Below are positions 9,400-17,321 of a stretch of 64,000 bases of DNA, piece after piece. The position numbers were made by a program, and so were the translations under genes. The notes under the pieces are model-generated. The model was not told the DNA's origin. It made no database searches and saw only the letters and a list, made by a program, of their open reading frames with translations. Position 1 is the first letter of the stretch; each line of letters starts with the position of its first letter. This stretch comes from Planctomycetota bacterium. Its GTDB lineage: Bacteria > Planctomycetota > UBA8742 > UBA2392. The DNA is taken from NCBI GenBank assembly GCA_019636215.1, contig JAHBXZ010000012.1:93698-157697 (forward strand). Reading direction: 5' to 3'.

Positions 9400-10311
9400 A
9401 TGCAGCGACAGAACCTGATCATCCTTGTCATCGCCGTTGCCGCAGCAGGCACTGCCGCTGGCATATGGTGGATTGCGCGGCCATCCGGGCCCGGCGAGAA
9501 CGGCAGCAACGCGGCCGCCAACGCCACGCCCGTAGTCGACAAGCCCTTTGAGCGCGACCAGTTCTTTCCCACCTTCGACCTGAACAGCGACGGGGCCGTG
9601 ACGTTTGAGGAATTCAACGAGGTGTATTCCACCTGGGGCGCCGACAAGCGCTTCTCGCGTGGGCCCGGCCAGCCCGGCCTGGCGGCGCGAGAGGCATTCG
9701 ACTTCTTTGATATGAACCGCGACGGCAGCATTGATACCGAGGACGTGCGCTTTGCCCTGGACGAGAAGTGGGCCAAGTTTGCCGAACAAACCCGTGCCCG
9801 CGGCCTGACACCCAAGCTGCACAAGAAGCAGTGGCTGGCGCTGAACAACCAGCAGGTGGATGCCTTTGCCAAGGAAGTCGGCGCACTGGCGCTGAACCAA
9901 TTGCCTTTTGCAGGGTCGTTCTTTGACCGCAAGTACTTCAATGATGGTCGCTACGCGCGCGTCACAGACGCTGCCGGTAAGGTGGCCGAAGGCTTCCTGA
10001 GTGAATCCGGCGGCCGCCTGTGGCTGGTCAGCACCGATGCGCGACTGCTGGTGTTCCGGCCGGACGCCGTTGATGTGAAAGAGATGCCGGCCGCCCCGGC
10101 ACTGGAGTACATCAAGAACGTAGCCGGCACCCCGTTTGACGACCCGCAGGCCAACCTGAAGCTGGGCCAGCGCTGCGTGGAGCTCGGCCTGAAGGTTGAG
10201 GCCGGAGCCATCTTCACGCGGGTTCTGATTTTTGACCCGACCAACGCGGCTGCGCTGGAGGCCCTGAACCTGCGACTGGAAAACGAACGCTTTGTGCCCC
10301 GGAACGAGTAA
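9400..10311 (+). CDS. Membrane-anchored EF-hand protein
   Basis: This 303-residue protein starts with one membrane segment (residues 5-24, LIILVIAVAAAGTAAGIWWI), so the rest probably faces the periplasm. Two EF-hand loops are visible: DLNSDGAVTFEEF near residue 60 and DMNRDGSIDTEDV near 105. Both keep the Asp/Asn ligands at positions 1, 3 and 5 and an acidic residue at 12, so calcium binding is likely. The C-terminal part (KLGQRCVELGLKVEAGAIFTRVLIFDPTN) resembles a TPR pair. The stop overlaps the xseA start as TAATG, linking its translation to a DNA-repair gene for no obvious reason. Confidence 0.8.
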   Translation: MQRQNLIILVIAVAAAGTAAGIWWIARPSGPGENGSNAAANATPVVDKPFERDQFFPTFDLNSDGAVTFEEFNEVYSTWGADKRFSRGPGQPGLAAREAFDFFDMNRDGSIDTEDVRFALDEKWAKFAEQTRARGLTPKLHKKQWLALNNQQVDAFAKEVGALALNQLPFAGSFFDRKYFNDGRYARVTDAAGKVAEGFLSESGGRLWLVSTDARLLVFRPDAVDVKEMPAAPALEYIKNVAGTPFDDPQANLKLGQRCVELGLKVEAGAIFTRVLIFDPTNAAALEALNLRLENERFVPRNE

Positions 10312-11501
10312 TGGACGCAATCACAGTCACGGACCTCAGCAACAAACTCAAGCGCAGCATTGAGGGCGCCTTTGGCAATGTGGCCGTGACGGGCGAACTT
10401 GGCAACTATCGCGGGCCGCACCACAGCGGCCATGTGTATTGCAACCTCAAGGACAGCGGCGCGCAGATCAAGCTGATTATCTGGCGCGGCACGCTGCAGA
10501 AACTGCGGTTTGAGCTCAAGGACGGCCTGGAAGTCACGATTGTCGGCAAGCTGGATGTCTACACCAAACGCGGCGAGTACAGCCTGGTGGCGACCAGCAT
10601 TGAGCCGCGCGGCCTGGGCGGCCTGCAACTGGCCTTTCAGCAGATGTACGAGCGGCTGCAGGCCGAGGGTCTTTTCGAGGACGAGCGCAAACGCGAGTTG
10701 CCCCGGTATCCGCAACGCATCGCCGTGGTGACAAGCCCCACCGGCGCGGCGATAGCTGACATCATTACCACCGCAAAGCGCCGCAACCGGCTGGTCGAGA
10801 TCCTGGTCTGGCCGGCCAAGGTGCAGGGCGAGGGCGCGGCGGAGGAAGTCGCCCACGCGATTGAGCGCCTGAACGCGCTGAATGATCAACTCAACATCGA
10901 CGTGATGATCGTCGGCCGCGGCGGCGGCAGCCTGGAAGACCTGTGGGCCTTCAACGAGGAACCGGTCGCCCGTGCGATTTACGAAAGCAAGATCCCCGTG
11001 GTCAGCGCTGTGGGCCACGAAGTGGACACCACGATTGCCGATTTGGTGGCCGACCTGCGCGCACCCACCCCGACGGCGGCGGCCGAGATCGTGGTGCCTG
11101 AACTTGCCGGCATGATCGAGGTTGTTCACGAACAGAAGCTGCGACTGGGTCGCGGCCTGCGGCACACGGTGGAACTGTGGACCGAACGGCTGGAAACGCT
11201 CAAGTCACGCATGGCCGCCATGGGCCCGCTGAACCAGGTGCGACGCGAACAGCAAAGGCTGGATTACCTGTGGGAGAATACCCAGCGCGCGATGCAGCAC
11301 CAGTTGGCCAACGCCCGCGAACTTGTGGCCGCACAGGGCCAGCGCCTGAACGCCCTGAGCCCGCTGGCCGTGCTGCAAAGGGGCTACAGCATCACCCGCA
11401 ACGCTAGTGGTGAAGTCATCAAGGAAGCCGAACAGGTGAAGCCCGGCCAAGAACTGGTCACGAAACTCGCCAAGGGCGAGCTACGAAGCAAGGCGGTTTA
11501 G
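10311..11501 (+). CDS. xseA: Exodeoxyribonuclease VII large subunit
   Basis: XseA is the catalytic large subunit of exonuclease VII, which degrades single-stranded DNA to oligonucleotides with the small XseB subunit. The 396 residues show the N-terminal OB fold (VTGELGNYRGPHHSGHVYCNLKD) and then the catalytic core: VVTSPTGAAIADI, DVMIVGRGGGSLEDLWAFNEE and PVVSAVGHEVDTTIADLVADLRAPTPTAAAE. The C-terminal coiled coil and the VLQRGYSITR block are present. It is somewhat short (E. coli XseA is about 456), mainly in the helical region. No xseB is apparent in the window. Confidence 0.95.
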   Translation: MDAITVTDLSNKLKRSIEGAFGNVAVTGELGNYRGPHHSGHVYCNLKDSGAQIKLIIWRGTLQKLRFELKDGLEVTIVGKLDVYTKRGEYSLVATSIEPRGLGGLQLAFQQMYERLQAEGLFEDERKRELPRYPQRIAVVTSPTGAAIADIITTAKRRNRLVEILVWPAKVQGEGAAEEVAHAIERLNALNDQLNIDVMIVGRGGGSLEDLWAFNEEPVARAIYESKIPVVSAVGHEVDTTIADLVADLRAPTPTAAAEIVVPELAGMIEVVHEQKLRLGRGLRHTVELWTERLETLKSRMAAMGPLNQVRREQQRLDYLWENTQRAMQHQLANARELVAAQGQRLNALSPLAVLQRGYSITRNASGEVIKEAEQVKPGQELVTKLAKGELRSKAV

Positions 11502-11506
11502 GTGAT

Positions 11507-11576
11507 GCGGGCGTCCCGCCTGCACGTGTTGCGGACATCCTGTCCGCAGGCTTTTTGCGCGGGCCGGAGGCCCGCG
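11507..11576. repeat. Three consecutive short GC-rich palindromes (REP-like)
   Basis: Between xseA and the DinB-like gene lie three small hairpins: GCGGG-CGT-CCCGC (11507-11519), GCGGACA-TCC-TGTCCGC (11531-11547) and CGCGGGCC-GGA-GGCCCGCG (11558-11576). Each has a 3-base loop, and TTTTT lies between the second and third. The second hairpin plus that T-run could end xseA transcription. The regular form suggests a repetitive extragenic palindrome family rather than a simple terminator. Confidence 0.7.
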
Positions 11577-11589
11577 GTCCGAGCCACCA

Positions 11590-12075
11590 ATGTACACACC
11601 CGAAGCTCTGCTGGATGTCCACGAACGTTGCCACCGCAGCTTTGGCAAGCTTCTGGCCCATTGCCGCGCGTTCACCGTGGATGAGATCAACCGCGAGCTG
11701 CCGGGCTTTGGCTACCCGACCATCCGGCTGCAGCTGCATCACTTGATCGGGGCAGAAGACTACTGGCTGAGTGTCGTGCGCGGGGCCATGCGCGTGGATG
11801 ATAACGACGCGGCCTATCCAACCATCGAGTCGCTGGAAACCTGGCGCGCCAGTGTCGCCGCGGAAACCCGGGCCTGGTTGGCTGCGGCCGATGCCGATGC
11901 CCTGAACACCGCGCGGCCGATGAAGACCTGGGGCGGGGGCGAGCACTCGTTGATACCGGCGCACATCCTGATGCGCACCCAGGTGCACATCTTTCAGCAT
12001 CAGGGGCAGGTCGCGGCGATGTGCCGCCTGCTGGGCAAGCCGATCCCCGCGGGGCTCGATTTCCCGCTGGGGTAG
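11590..12075 (+). CDS. DinB-fold (YfiT-like) putative metalloprotein
   Basis: This 161-residue protein looks like the DinB/YfiT four-helix bundle, a superfamily of metal-binding enzymes that includes thiol-dependent transferases. The expected histidines are present: LHHLIGAEDYW near residue 43 and MRTQVHIFQHQGQVAAMCRLLGKP near 134. They would form the three-His metal site. It is cytoplasmic with no signal peptide. No strong ribosome site is seen. The specific reaction cannot be told from sequence. Confidence 0.75.
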   Translation: MYTPEALLDVHERCHRSFGKLLAHCRAFTVDEINRELPGFGYPTIRLQLHHLIGAEDYWLSVVRGAMRVDDNDAAYPTIESLETWRASVAAETRAWLAAADADALNTARPMKTWGGGEHSLIPAHILMRTQVHIFQHQGQVAAMCRLLGKPIPAGLDFPLG

Positions 12076-12100
12076 CCCAGATACTTCCGTGGAAAGAGTG

Positions 12101-12128
12101 TTGATACTTCTCGCTCAGCCCCTAACTT
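12101..12128 (+). promoter_or_regulatory. Probable sigma70-type promoter for the gene at 12170
   Basis: TTGATA (12101-12106) is followed after 16 bases by TAACTT (12123-12128). The predicted transcript would start near 12135, leaving a short leader with GGAGG at 12161. Confidence 0.4.
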
Positions 12129-12169
12129 GGGATGCGCTCACGGGGTCAAACTCTCTTATCGGAGGTCAC

Positions 12170-14047
12170 ATGCGCAGGTTCGGGCTTGCGACTGCGGTGC
12201 TGCTTGTGCTTGGCAGCGCCTGGCAGTCCACACTGATAGTCGGGCAAGGTTCCGGCGTTCTGGTTGCCATGGCCGAAGGCCTGGAGTTCAAGGACGGCGA
12301 CCGGTACTGGGTGCCGATGAACTCGGAAACCAGTTCACTTGCGCTTTTCAGCGAGTCGGTCCAGGTCATCACCCTTTACAACAAGACCGGCGCCGAGATC
12401 ACGCTGGATAAGGTGGAACTCGAACTGGGCCAGGGCGTTGAGCCCGAAGAGTTCACGATGCTCAAGAACCAGATCAAGCGCGAGCCGCTTGAGTGCAGCC
12501 AGACCAAGCTGGAAGCCGGAAAGGGCGCCTACGCCCTGAAGGTGCGCCTGTACCCCGTAGAAAGCGGCGAGCGCAACGCCACCCTGAAGTACACGTACAA
12601 CACCGACAAGACGTTTTCGCTGAAGCTGGCCACCCGCGGACGCGACAAGGCCAAGTTCTTCAGCCATGGCAAGACGACCCTGCACAAGCTGTTCGGTGGT
12701 GTGAAGACCGACGAGATGCTCAGCACCGCCATCGGCGATGCGCAGGGCAACATTTACTTTTCCGGGCAAGCCACGCAGATTGCCGACCGTTTCAGCACCG
12801 ACATCTTCTATGGGCGCGTGAATGCCGATGGCAGCCTTGCCTGGGCAAAGCTGTGGCACGGCCCGTTCATGGATCGCAGCCCCGACAGCGGCCAGAACGC
12901 GGAAACTGGCGGAACGTCCAACAGTCTTGCCCTGGACGGCGAAGGCAACCTGTACTTCTGCGGATCCACCAGCGGAGACAAGTCCAACAGCCTGTTTTCG
13001 GCGCTGGTGGTCAAGGTCGACGGCAAGACCGGCGAGCCGATCTGGGAAAAGCTGTGGCGGCCGGAATGGGCCAAGTCAGAACTTGCACGACACAACGCCG
13101 ATGCTTACGCGGTGTGTGTGCGCGGCGGGCGCGTGTTCGTGACCGGAAGCGCGATCGGCAACTCCGAGGTGCTGTTCCTGGCACTGAATGCGGCCGATGG
13201 CTCGCTTGCATTCCAGCGCACGTTTGACATCACCGGCGGTTACAATGACCGCGGCTATGCCATTGCAGCGGGCGCTGACGGCAGTGTTGTGATCGGCGGG
13301 CTTGCATCCGACCGCGCGTTTCTGGCGAAGCTGGCGGGCTGTGACGGCGCCTCGCCGTCCTTGGCCTGGATCAAACGCGTGGACCTTGACCGCGCCAGCG
13401 GCATCAACTGCGTGGACATCGATGCCGCAGGCAACATCTACGCCAGCCTGGACCGCCGTGGCGCGACGACATTCCTCAGTGCTGCCAAGTTTCTGCCCGA
13501 TGGCTCGCTTGCCTGGGCCAAGACGTATTCCGGCACCGCTGGCGACGGCAACAACACGCACCTGGTGCGGGTCATGGGTGACACGCTGCTGGTTGGCGGC
13601 CGGCACGTGGCGTCGGGCATTTATGACGGCGACGGCCTGCTGATGGCGCTGGACACCGACAATGGCGGCATGAAGTGGAGCGCGTTCTACCACACCGGCA
13701 CCGGGCCGGACGAAGCCGTGCAGCACCGGATCAAGGGCGCGTTTGTCACCGGCACGACGCTCACCATCATCGGGCAAAGCTACACCGGCAGTCGCAACGG
13801 GGTGCGCTACTGGGGCTACTGGTACAACGGCATCAACGAACTGGAAGACTACGCCCCGGCGGTTGATGCGATGACTGTTTCTGAGGGGGCATTCAAGGAC
13901 GCTCCCAAGGGCGAACTGCGCGAGGCCAAGGAAGCCCGCCAGGTCATCAATCCGATGGACAAGGTGCAGTGGGTGGACGCCAACACCAAGACCGGCGAAC
14001 CCAGTGACGCCGACGTCTCCGTGTGGCAGATCAAGCTGAAGGATTGA
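12170..14047 (+). CDS. Exported beta-propeller-like protein (PQQ/SBBP-type repeats)
   Basis: The 625-residue product starts at an ATG preceded by GGAGGTCAC. A signal peptide (FGLATAVLLVLGSAWQSTLIVGQ) is followed by a beta-rich domain of about 130 residues, then repeats of the form 'D-x-x-G-N-I-Y-x-S-G' such as DAQGNIYFSGQAT, DGEGNLYFCGSTSG, ADGSVVIGGLASD and DAAGNIYASLDRRG. These are typical of beta-propeller proteins with SBBP or PQQ-like blades. It is likely periplasmic or on the cell surface. No catalytic motif is seen. A strong terminator follows, so it is probably a single-gene unit. Confidence 0.75.
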   Translation: MRRFGLATAVLLVLGSAWQSTLIVGQGSGVLVAMAEGLEFKDGDRYWVPMNSETSSLALFSESVQVITLYNKTGAEITLDKVELELGQGVEPEEFTMLKNQIKREPLECSQTKLEAGKGAYALKVRLYPVESGERNATLKYTYNTDKTFSLKLATRGRDKAKFFSHGKTTLHKLFGGVKTDEMLSTAIGDAQGNIYFSGQATQIADRFSTDIFYGRVNADGSLAWAKLWHGPFMDRSPDSGQNAETGGTSNSLALDGEGNLYFCGSTSGDKSNSLFSALVVKVDGKTGEPIWEKLWRPEWAKSELARHNADAYAVCVRGGRVFVTGSAIGNSEVLFLALNAADGSLAFQRTFDITGGYNDRGYAIAAGADGSVVIGGLASDRAFLAKLAGCDGASPSLAWIKRVDLDRASGINCVDIDAAGNIYASLDRRGATTFLSAAKFLPDGSLAWAKTYSGTAGDGNNTHLVRVMGDTLLVGGRHVASGIYDGDGLLMALDTDNGGMKWSAFYHTGTGPDEAVQHRIKGAFVTGTTLTIIGQSYTGSRNGVRYWGYWYNGINELEDYAPAVDAMTVSEGAFKDAPKGELREAKEARQVINPMDKVQWVDANTKTGEPSDADVSVWQIKLKD

Positions 14048-14060
14048 ACGAAGGCACCGC

Positions 14061-14092
14061 AAAAGCCCGGCCTCGCCAGGCCGGGCTTTTTC
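14061..14092 (+). terminator. Rho-independent terminator
   Basis: A 13-bp stem (14061-14073 with 14078-14090) with a CGCC loop ends in a run of T, starting 14 bases after the stop of the preceding gene. The A-run on the left side means it could also work in the other direction. Confidence 0.9.
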
Positions 14093-14294
14093 ATTGCATG
14101 GGAAGTGTTGGGTGGCCGTCACGGCCAGGCAAGGGTTTCAGGGTCGACTATGATCCGTCGACCTCGGGCGTGGCCTGACAAAGGCACTTACCCCTTTGCC
14201 GGTTGCCCGCATTGGCTAATCCCTAACCCCTGTCCCTGCCGAATACTACAATCTGTCGGCTTGGGGCCGGCTCTGCCCCGGGCTTGGGTTACAC

Positions 14295-17246
14295 GTGGAA
14301 AACGCTTCGGATTCCGGCCTGCACATACTGCCGCTGCCCAAAGTGGGGCAGGAAGTCGGCCGTTTTCTGATTGAGCGCGAACTGCCCCGCGGAGGCCAGG
14401 CCCGCGTGTACCGCGCCTGGCAACTGGACCTGCAGCGTGCCGTAGCGCTGAAGCTTCTGCCCGCCAGTTTTGCCGGCGACGACGATGCGCTGGTGCGCTT
14501 CCGCCGCGAAATCGAAAACGTCGCCAAGGTAAGCCACCCCAACGTCGTTCACGTTTACGAGGCCGGCGAACTTGACGGCCACGCCTTCTTCACCATGGAG
14601 TTCATTGAAGGCCAGGACGCCGAGACCCTGGTGCGCAAGGGTCGCCTTGGCCCCGACGAAGCCGCAGCGCTGATCGAGGCGGTGGCGCGCGGCGTGCAGG
14701 AAGCCCATCGTGCAGGCATTGTTCACCGCGACATCAAGCCCGGCAACATCATCGTGCGCAAAGACGCGACGCCGGTGCTTACCGATTTCGGGCTGGCGCA
14801 GGATTTGAGCCACAGCAACGCCCTGACCCAGACCGGCGTCAGCATGGGCACCCCAGCCTATATGGCCCCCGAACAGGCGCGGGGCGAACGCGCCCGTGTG
14901 GGCAAGCGCAGCGATGTGTACGCGCTTGGAGCCACGCTGTTCACCCTGCTGACCGGCAAGCGCCCGGTGGAGGGCGAAAGCGCCTATGAGCTGATGGTGA
15001 AAGTGGCAGAAAGCGAAGGCCCGGCCTGGCCTCGCGAGGCCCGCGAAGACGTCCCGGCCGACCTGCGTGCGATTGTCGAGCGCGCGATGCAGAACGACCC
15101 CGGCAGGCGCTACGAGAGTGCCGAGGATTTCGCCGACGACCTGGAGCGCTTCCTGCGCGGCGACTGGGTGGTGGCGCGTTCGCGGTCACGGCTGACGCGT
15201 CTTTGGGCGCGGGGCCGCCGCTATGTTCCGGCCGCTATGGTGCTGCTGCTGGCTGCGGGCCTGGCTGCGGGCATTGTGTATTCCGACCTTAGCACCCTTG
15301 GCAGCAACGAGCCCGACAGCGGCTATACGCTGGACGAGATTGACCTCAGCCGCGAAGTCGTGGGCACACCCGACAGCGACATTGAGGACTTGTTCGGCAA
15401 GGAAGGCTCATGGACCAAGGTCAACGCCTCCGTGCGGCGCGGCCAGGGTTCCGAACTTGTGCTGACCCGCGAGGCCGATGGCGCACTGCTGATTTCGCCG
15501 CGCGTGGCCGCGTGCTGGGGAGACTTCACCCTGCAGACGCAGCTTTACGCGCAGGGTGTGGATGGCCCGGTGCGGCTGCTGGTCGGCATGCCCGACGACA
15601 ACAGCGAGCAGGACACCGCCTACTGCATTGCACTGGGCGACGGCGCGCGCACACAGTTTGTGCTGCACCGTCTGGGTGTTCCGGTGTTCAGTGGCCAGCG
15701 CGTCGACGGCCTGCCGCTGCTGGAGGAATCGCGCTGGTACGCGGCCTCGATCACCCGCCGGGCACAGCTGATTTCGTTTCTGCTGACAGACGTGGCCGCC
15801 GGCATACCGGTTGCCTCCTTTGAGTTTGATGACGCATTCCCTGCGCTGGTCAACGAACAGCGCGACGGCAAGCGGCTGGATCGCCAGCGGTACGCCGTAA
15901 GCGCCCATGCCGCGCAGCTGGGTGTGCGCAACGTGACGGTGGTTCATCGCGACCATCGTTACACAACGGAGGAACTGCTGTTCTCTGTAGGCCAGTTTGA
16001 CCAGGCCGAGGCCCGGCTGAAGGCGCGCCTGGATGGCGGCAGCGCCGCACAGAATCCCGAAGCCCGGGCCGAACGCGCGAGGCTGCTGTACCTTCGCGCC
16101 CGTTGCAGGATTGCGCTTGGCCGTGCCGACGCCGCAGCGGAGGACCTTGCCGCCTGCCGCGCGCTTACCGACGACGCAACACTGCGGTCGCTTGCGTTTC
16201 TGCTTGGTTCGGGCATTGAGACTTCGCGCGACGATGACGCGGCAGCGCTGGCGCAGCTTCGCGCCGCGCGCATCGGGCTTGCCGGCCCGCAGCAGGCACG
16301 GGTGTTTCATGCGGCGTGGCTTGCGGCCTCGCAGCTGACGGAGCAACCAGCCCGCGCGCTGCTGTACCTTGATTACATCGCCAACAACGGGCTGGGTACG
16401 CCGGGGCTGGTGGGCGCGGCACTGCTGCAAAGCGCGCAGATCCGCCTGGCCCGTGGCGATGCGGAGTCCATTGTTCTGGCCCGCGGTGCGTTGCGCCGGG
16501 TGGCCTCGGCGGGTTACCAGCGTTTCGGCGGGACGTTCACGCCGGCGCTGGCGCTGCTGTTTGACCAGCGCTGGTCGGAACTTGTGGCCGCCCGCCCTCC
16601 AGCAGAGGGCGAGCAGCCCGCCGGCGCCGAACTGCTGGTGTTGGCCGATCTGCTGGCCGATGCTGTCGGCGGCTATGAAGTTGCCGGCAACCTGGCCGTC
16701 AGCCCCTTGGCCCGCGCGGCCTGGCTGGCGCGGCTTTCCATGGCTCCGGCTGACACCGTCGAGTTTGCCCGCGTGAACCTGTGGCTGGAGATCGCGGGCA
16801 GGGCCGGCAGCGATGCGTTGTGGGCGGAGGCCCAGCGCGCCCTGGCCCGCGAAGAACACCCGCAGTTGGCTGCCGGCGGGCTGGAGGGCCGCAAGGCCCT
16901 GTGGGATGCCCTGGCCCGCAAGCTCAAGCCCGAAGACGCCGGATATGGCGCCTTGAGTACGCTGGCCGATTTTTACCTTTATGATGCACAGAGCCCCGCC
17001 GACGCCCAGCGCCGGGCGGAGTTGTTCCGGTACGCCATGAAGCGCGAACTGGCCGGGGTTTCCCGGCACTGGCTGGCCGATGCCGAGCCAGACCGGTTTG
17101 TCGAGTATTGCATCGGCCTGTACTTCCTGGGCTTTGACCGCCCCAAGGCCAGAAGCCTGATTGAAACGGCCACAACCGGCAGGGCTGGCGCGCTGGCGCT
17201 GCTCAAAGGCCGCGTTGATCAGTGGCTGCCCCCCGAGCGCGAATAG
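14295..17246 (+). CDS. Transmembrane Ser/Thr protein kinase with large extracytoplasmic domain
   Basis: The 983-residue protein has a cytoplasmic Hanks-type kinase domain (about residues 20-290), one membrane helix (about 311-330) and 650 extracytoplasmic residues. Kinase motifs seen: ALKLLP (ATP-binding Lys), HRDIKPGN, LTDFGLAQ and MGTPAYMAPEQ. The glycine loop reads LPRGGQARVY, so the first Gly is Pro and the last is Ala. After the helix there is a beta-sandwich-like region (DFTLQTQLYAQGVDGPVRLLVG), similar in style to LamG/DUF1080 folds. Helical repeats of TPR type run to the end. The start is a GTG at 14295. The combination is typical of Planctomycetota kinases; ligand and substrate are unknown. 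Confidence 0.9.
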   Translation: MENASDSGLHILPLPKVGQEVGRFLIERELPRGGQARVYRAWQLDLQRAVALKLLPASFAGDDDALVRFRREIENVAKVSHPNVVHVYEAGELDGHAFFTMEFIEGQDAETLVRKGRLGPDEAAALIEAVARGVQEAHRAGIVHRDIKPGNIIVRKDATPVLTDFGLAQDLSHSNALTQTGVSMGTPAYMAPEQARGERARVGKRSDVYALGATLFTLLTGKRPVEGESAYELMVKVAESEGPAWPREAREDVPADLRAIVERAMQNDPGRRYESAEDFADDLERFLRGDWVVARSRSRLTRLWARGRRYVPAAMVLLLAAGLAAGIVYSDLSTLGSNEPDSGYTLDEIDLSREVVGTPDSDIEDLFGKEGSWTKVNASVRRGQGSELVLTREADGALLISPRVAACWGDFTLQTQLYAQGVDGPVRLLVGMPDDNSEQDTAYCIALGDGARTQFVLHRLGVPVFSGQRVDGLPLLEESRWYAASITRRAQLISFLLTDVAAGIPVASFEFDDAFPALVNEQRDGKRLDRQRYAVSAHAAQLGVRNVTVVHRDHRYTTEELLFSVGQFDQAEARLKARLDGGSAAQNPEARAERARLLYLRARCRIALGRADAAAEDLAACRALTDDATLRSLAFLLGSGIETSRDDDAAALAQLRAARIGLAGPQQARVFHAAWLAASQLTEQPARALLYLDYIANNGLGTPGLVGAALLQSAQIRLARGDAESIVLARGALRRVASAGYQRFGGTFTPALALLFDQRWSELVAARPPAEGEQPAGAELLVLADLLADAVGGYEVAGNLAVSPLARAAWLARLSMAPADTVEFARVNLWLEIAGRAGSDALWAEAQRALAREEHPQLAAGGLEGRKALWDALARKLKPEDAGYGALSTLADFYLYDAQSPADAQRRAELFRYAMKRELAGVSRHWLADAEPDRFVEYCIGLYFLGFDRPKARSLIETATTGRAGALALLKGRVDQWLPPERE

Positions 17247-17321
17247 CATTCAGGGCAGGCAAAGCCGCCCCGACCATTGCACAATGGCCGTACACATTCG
17301 ATTGATTGCCGGGGGGCCGTC

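Noticed and set aside
17277..17321. Longer start for the beta-helix protein
   Set aside because: The upstream 15 codons have no ribosome site and would place a polar stretch before the signal peptide.
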